Source: Streptomyces sp. NRRL WC-3618 (GTDB lineage: Bacteria; Actinomycetota; Actinomycetes; Streptomycetales; Streptomycetaceae). From it: a stretch of 19,441 bases of DNA. Below the pieces are notes generated by a model. That model ran no database searches, was not told the DNA's origin, and saw nothing but the letters and a program-made list of their open reading frames with translations. The translations under genes and the position numbers were made by a program. Shown here one piece after another: positions 17,374 through 19,441 of the stretch (positions are counted from its first letter, which is position 1; each line of letters opens with the position of its first letter). Location of the stretch: contig NZ_LGDW01000057.1 of NCBI RefSeq assembly GCF_001280005.1, positions 1 to 19,441 of the forward strand, read 5' to 3'.

Positions 17374-17544
17374 TTACCAGCGATACCAGCGACCACGCGT
17401 CCCGCTCGGTCCGGTGGAGCGGGCGAGGAAGCCGACCAGCCAGACCACCAGGACGATCACGGCGATCCACCACAGGGCCTTGAGAGCGAACCCGGCACCG
17501 AAGAGGATCAGGGCGAGCAGCAGAACCAGTATCAGGGGAACCAT
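17374..17544 (-). CDS. Small hydrophobic membrane protein
   Basis: A 56-aa protein, MVPLILVLLLALILFGAGFA at the start, then LKALWWIAVIVLVVWLVGFL and the polar end ARSTGPSGTRGRWYRW. Two closely spaced membrane helices precede a basic, Trp/Tyr-containing C-terminus. A good ribosome-binding site (GGAGGT, 8 bases before the ATG) supports the start. Proteins of this layout are common in Streptomyces and annotated only as hydrophobic protein; some are linked to envelope or osmotic stress, by association only. It is the one gene between 16700 and 18300 that looks intact. Confidence 0.8.
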   Translation of the reverse strand: MVPLILVLLLALILFGAGFALKALWWIAVIVLVVWLVGFLARSTGPSGTRGRWYRW

Positions 17545-18226
17545 AGTTATCTACCTCCGTCCCGCCGTGTGCCCCGGCTCGATCTCCGTACACGCCGAAA
17601 ATTTATGTGTTTCTTATCTGTCGCACGGGGCAGCCGTCAGGCTGCCCGTGGCCGTCTCCGCCGCAGACCAAGCTGTCCGCACCGTTGGGGATGCGCATCG
17701 CGGCGATGCATCGCCTTCCGGGAAGAGGGCCGGAGAGTCAGCCCCGCTGGGCCTCGCTTCTTTGATCGGCACGGTCGCCGACTGATCCCGCGGCCCAGCC
17801 CCGGAGCGTGAACTGCCGATGCTGGGAGTGCCGTCGAAGGCATCCGCATCACTGTCCCCAGTCGGCTTCATCTCGGAGAGTCCCGGGTGGCTGACATGTG
17901 GGGCGGCCACCGCCTATTCGGGTGGCGACAACCGCCGTGCGCAAGGAGCGAGGTTCTCCCCCTCTCACACCCGCGTCCCACCACGACCTCCGAGGAGAAC
18001 GTCCGTCCAGGTGACCACGGCTTCACGGCGGACCCCGGCGGCGGCCGCAACGACGCATCAGCCGCAATCAGCTGGGGAATTGCGCTCCTGACGGGGCTGT
18101 ACCGGCGGCCCGGTGACGGCGAGCGCATATGCCGACTGTGCGACCGGGGCGTTTGCGTCCGGGACGGTGCGTCCTGCCCGGTGGGTGAGGCGGACCGGGG
18201 CCACCGAGTGGCCCAGGATCGTGACC
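17545..18226. other. Gene-free stretch with palindromes
   Basis: These 680 bases have no gene I can support. The AT-rich part at 17598-17620 is likely promoter sequence for the leftward hydrophobic protein gene. To its right are a hairpin (17624-17650) and the palindrome GGCGATGCATCGCC (17702-17715). The rest looks like decayed or intergenic sequence. Confidence 0.45.
17624..17650. terminator. Hairpin upstream of the hydrophobic protein gene
   Basis: GGGCAGCC (17628-17635) and GGCTGCCC (17640-17647) form an 8-bp stem with a GTCA loop. It can extend to CACGGG/CCCGTG with one bulged base. It would terminate leftward readthrough before the hydrophobic protein promoter; no neighbouring intact gene shows which transcript it serves. 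Confidence 0.5.
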
Positions 18227-18319
18227 ATGGGTGAACTGCTCGCGCTGCTGTCCGCTCTGTGTTTCGGCATCACGCACTTCGTCAACGGCTTGGTCTCGCG
18301 CAGACACGACGGGCTGACT
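18227..18319 (+). pseudogene. EamA/DMT transporter N-terminal stub
   Basis: From the ATG at 18227 the sequence reads MGELLALLSALCFGITHFVN and then GLVSRRHDGLT, the first membrane helix and loop of an EamA-type drug/metabolite transporter. After 31 codons similarity stops at about 18319, and the next bases are the 3' side of the aldehyde dehydrogenase on the opposite strand. The frame then runs about 16 meaningless codons to a stop codon at 18367. Around nine helices are missing, so it cannot transport. An upstream GTG at 18221 is an alternative start. Confidence 0.6.
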
Positions 18320-18320
18320 G

Positions 18321-19441
18321 AGTGCTTGAACCCTCCGTGCGGCATCTCGGCGGCGACCGGGATGTGACAGTTGATCCAGACACAGCCCGCATCGATCTTC
18401 CGGGCCGTGGTCATCGCGCGTCGATGGTCCCGCGTCCAGACCGAGGACGCGAGACCGTAGCGCACACCGTTGGCGAGGCGGATCGCTTCTTCGTCACCGC
18501 TGGACGGCTGGACGGTGATGACCGGCCCAAAGATCTCCTCCTGGACGGCCCGGTCCTCCTGCCGCAGACCCGTCACCACGGTGGGCTGGTGGAAGTACCC
18601 CTGTCCCGGCAGGGCCTCGCCCCCGGTGACCACCTGAGCGTGCGAGGGAGGGTTTCGGAGATGGTCCTGGACCCGGGACAGCTGCGCGGCGCTGTTCAGC
18701 GGGCCGTAGAAGACCGTCGGGTCGTCGGGAGCTCCGGTGGTGAGACCCTTGGCCTCCTGCGTGAGCACCGCCACGAACTCGTCGTGCACGGACTGGTCCA
18801 CGATGACCCGGCAGGCCGAGGCGCAGTCCTGTCCGGCGTTGAAGAAGGCTGCCTGGGCGATGCCCTGGGCCGCCCGGGCCAGATCGGCATCGGCGGCCAC
18901 CACGACCGGTGCTTTGCCGCCCAGTTCCAAATGCAGGCGTTTGACATCGGCAGCAGCGGTCCCGGCCACCTCGGTTCCGGCGCGGACGCTGCCGGTGACC
19001 GACACCATGGCCGGCACAGGATGCCTGACGAGCCGGCGTCCTGTTTCCCGGGAGCCGCAGACGACGTTGAACACGCCGTCGGGCAGGAACTCGGCGGCCA
19101 GTTCGGCGAGCATCAACGTCGTCAGAGGCGTGGTGTCGGAGGGCTTCAGTACCACCGTGTTACCCGCCGCGACAGCGGGCGCGAACTTCCACACGGCCAT
19201 CATCAGCGGGTAGTTCCATGGGGTGACCTGGGCACATACTCCCAGCGGCTCGCGGCGCACGAACGAGGTGTGCTCCGCGATGTACTCCCCCGCCGACTTG
19301 CCCTCCAGGAAGCGTGCGGCTCCCGCGAAGAAGCGGATCTGGTCGATCATCGGGCCCATTTCCTCGGCCGCCGTGACATGCAGAGGCTTGCCTGTATGGA
19401 TCGCCTCCGCGCGGACGAAGTCGTCGGCGCGGCGCTCCAGA
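18321..19441 (-). pseudogene. Aldehyde dehydrogenase, C-terminus lost; runs off the window
   Basis: An NAD(P)-dependent aldehyde dehydrogenase, most like the gamma-aminobutyraldehyde dehydrogenase group of putrescine degradation. Visible landmarks, N- to C-terminal: VTPWNYPLMMAVWKFAPAVA (catalytic Asn), VSVTGSVRAG, HLELGGKAP (general-base Glu, codon 18925-18927), GQDCASACR (nucleophile Cys, codon 18823-18825), QEEIFGPVITV, and MPHGGFKHS. The family normally continues with about 25 residues (GYGKDLS...IKHVM) after that. Here the frame departs from the family at about 18321, fused to the EamA stub, and reads on to a TGA at 18058-18060. The N-terminus extends in frame beyond position 19441 (ERRADDFVRAEAIHTGKPL), so the ATG at 19359 is not the start. 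The lost tail contributes to oligomer contacts, so the product is probably inactive. Confidence 0.85.

Noticed and set aside
17819..18234. Open frames between the hydrophobic protein gene and the EamA stub
   Set aside because: No ribosome-binding site, no family motif, and overlapping alternatives in several frames.

Overview
The window looks like a Streptomyces chromosome. It has very high GC with GC-rich third codon positions, frequent GTG starts, and the order aconitase / XRE-type MurA-like protein that I recall from Streptomyces cores. It divides into a conserved left end (about 1-4900) and a patchy accessory remainder (about 4900-19441).

Left end. Position 1 opens on a perfect palindrome matching the CebR (cellobiose repressor) operator, next to a leftward promoter for a gene outside the window. 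acnA (aconitase) follows on the minus strand, with a strong 3' hairpin. Its upstream region holds two overlapping DtxR/DmdR-type iron boxes and an 18-bp palindrome. On the plus strand lie a small DUF4236 protein and a 509-aa fusion of an XRE helix-turn-helix to a complete MurA-like (EPSP-transferase fold) domain. The acnA-side palindrome is closely matched by one abutting the fusion gene's start codon (ATCTC-N6-GAGATAAC), so one regulator, perhaps the fusion protein itself, may act at both ends.

Accessory region. From 4900 to 6600 there is an int/xis remnant of an integrative element; the integrase carries two frameshifts. From 6712 to 9639 lies a membrane/cell-envelope cluster: a 5'-truncated YihY remnant, a PAP2 phosphatase, a holin-X/DUF1469 protein, DUF3618, DUF4235 and a small membrane protein. 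A SigB-type promoter candidate precedes the holin-X gene. From 9900 to 13586 are a frameshifted small gene, a CorA-type Mg2+ channel, a convergent FUSC-type protein and a ZIP-type metal transporter. A small XRE-like protein follows at 13777. From 14200 onwards most genes are broken: a decayed secreted-protein fragment, a BRCT-BRCT-TerD protein without the exonuclease domain that usually precedes it, a 5'-truncated tyrosine recombinase, a 3'-truncated STAS gene, an EamA N-terminal stub, and an aldehyde dehydrogenase that has lost its C-terminus and runs off the right edge. Only a 56-aa hydrophobic protein looks intact there.

Between the truncated recombinase and the truncated STAS gene sits a dense cluster of GGGACCG(G)TCCC palindromes (16445-16691) not explained by any gene. 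No tRNA, rRNA, CRISPR array or intact IS was seen.
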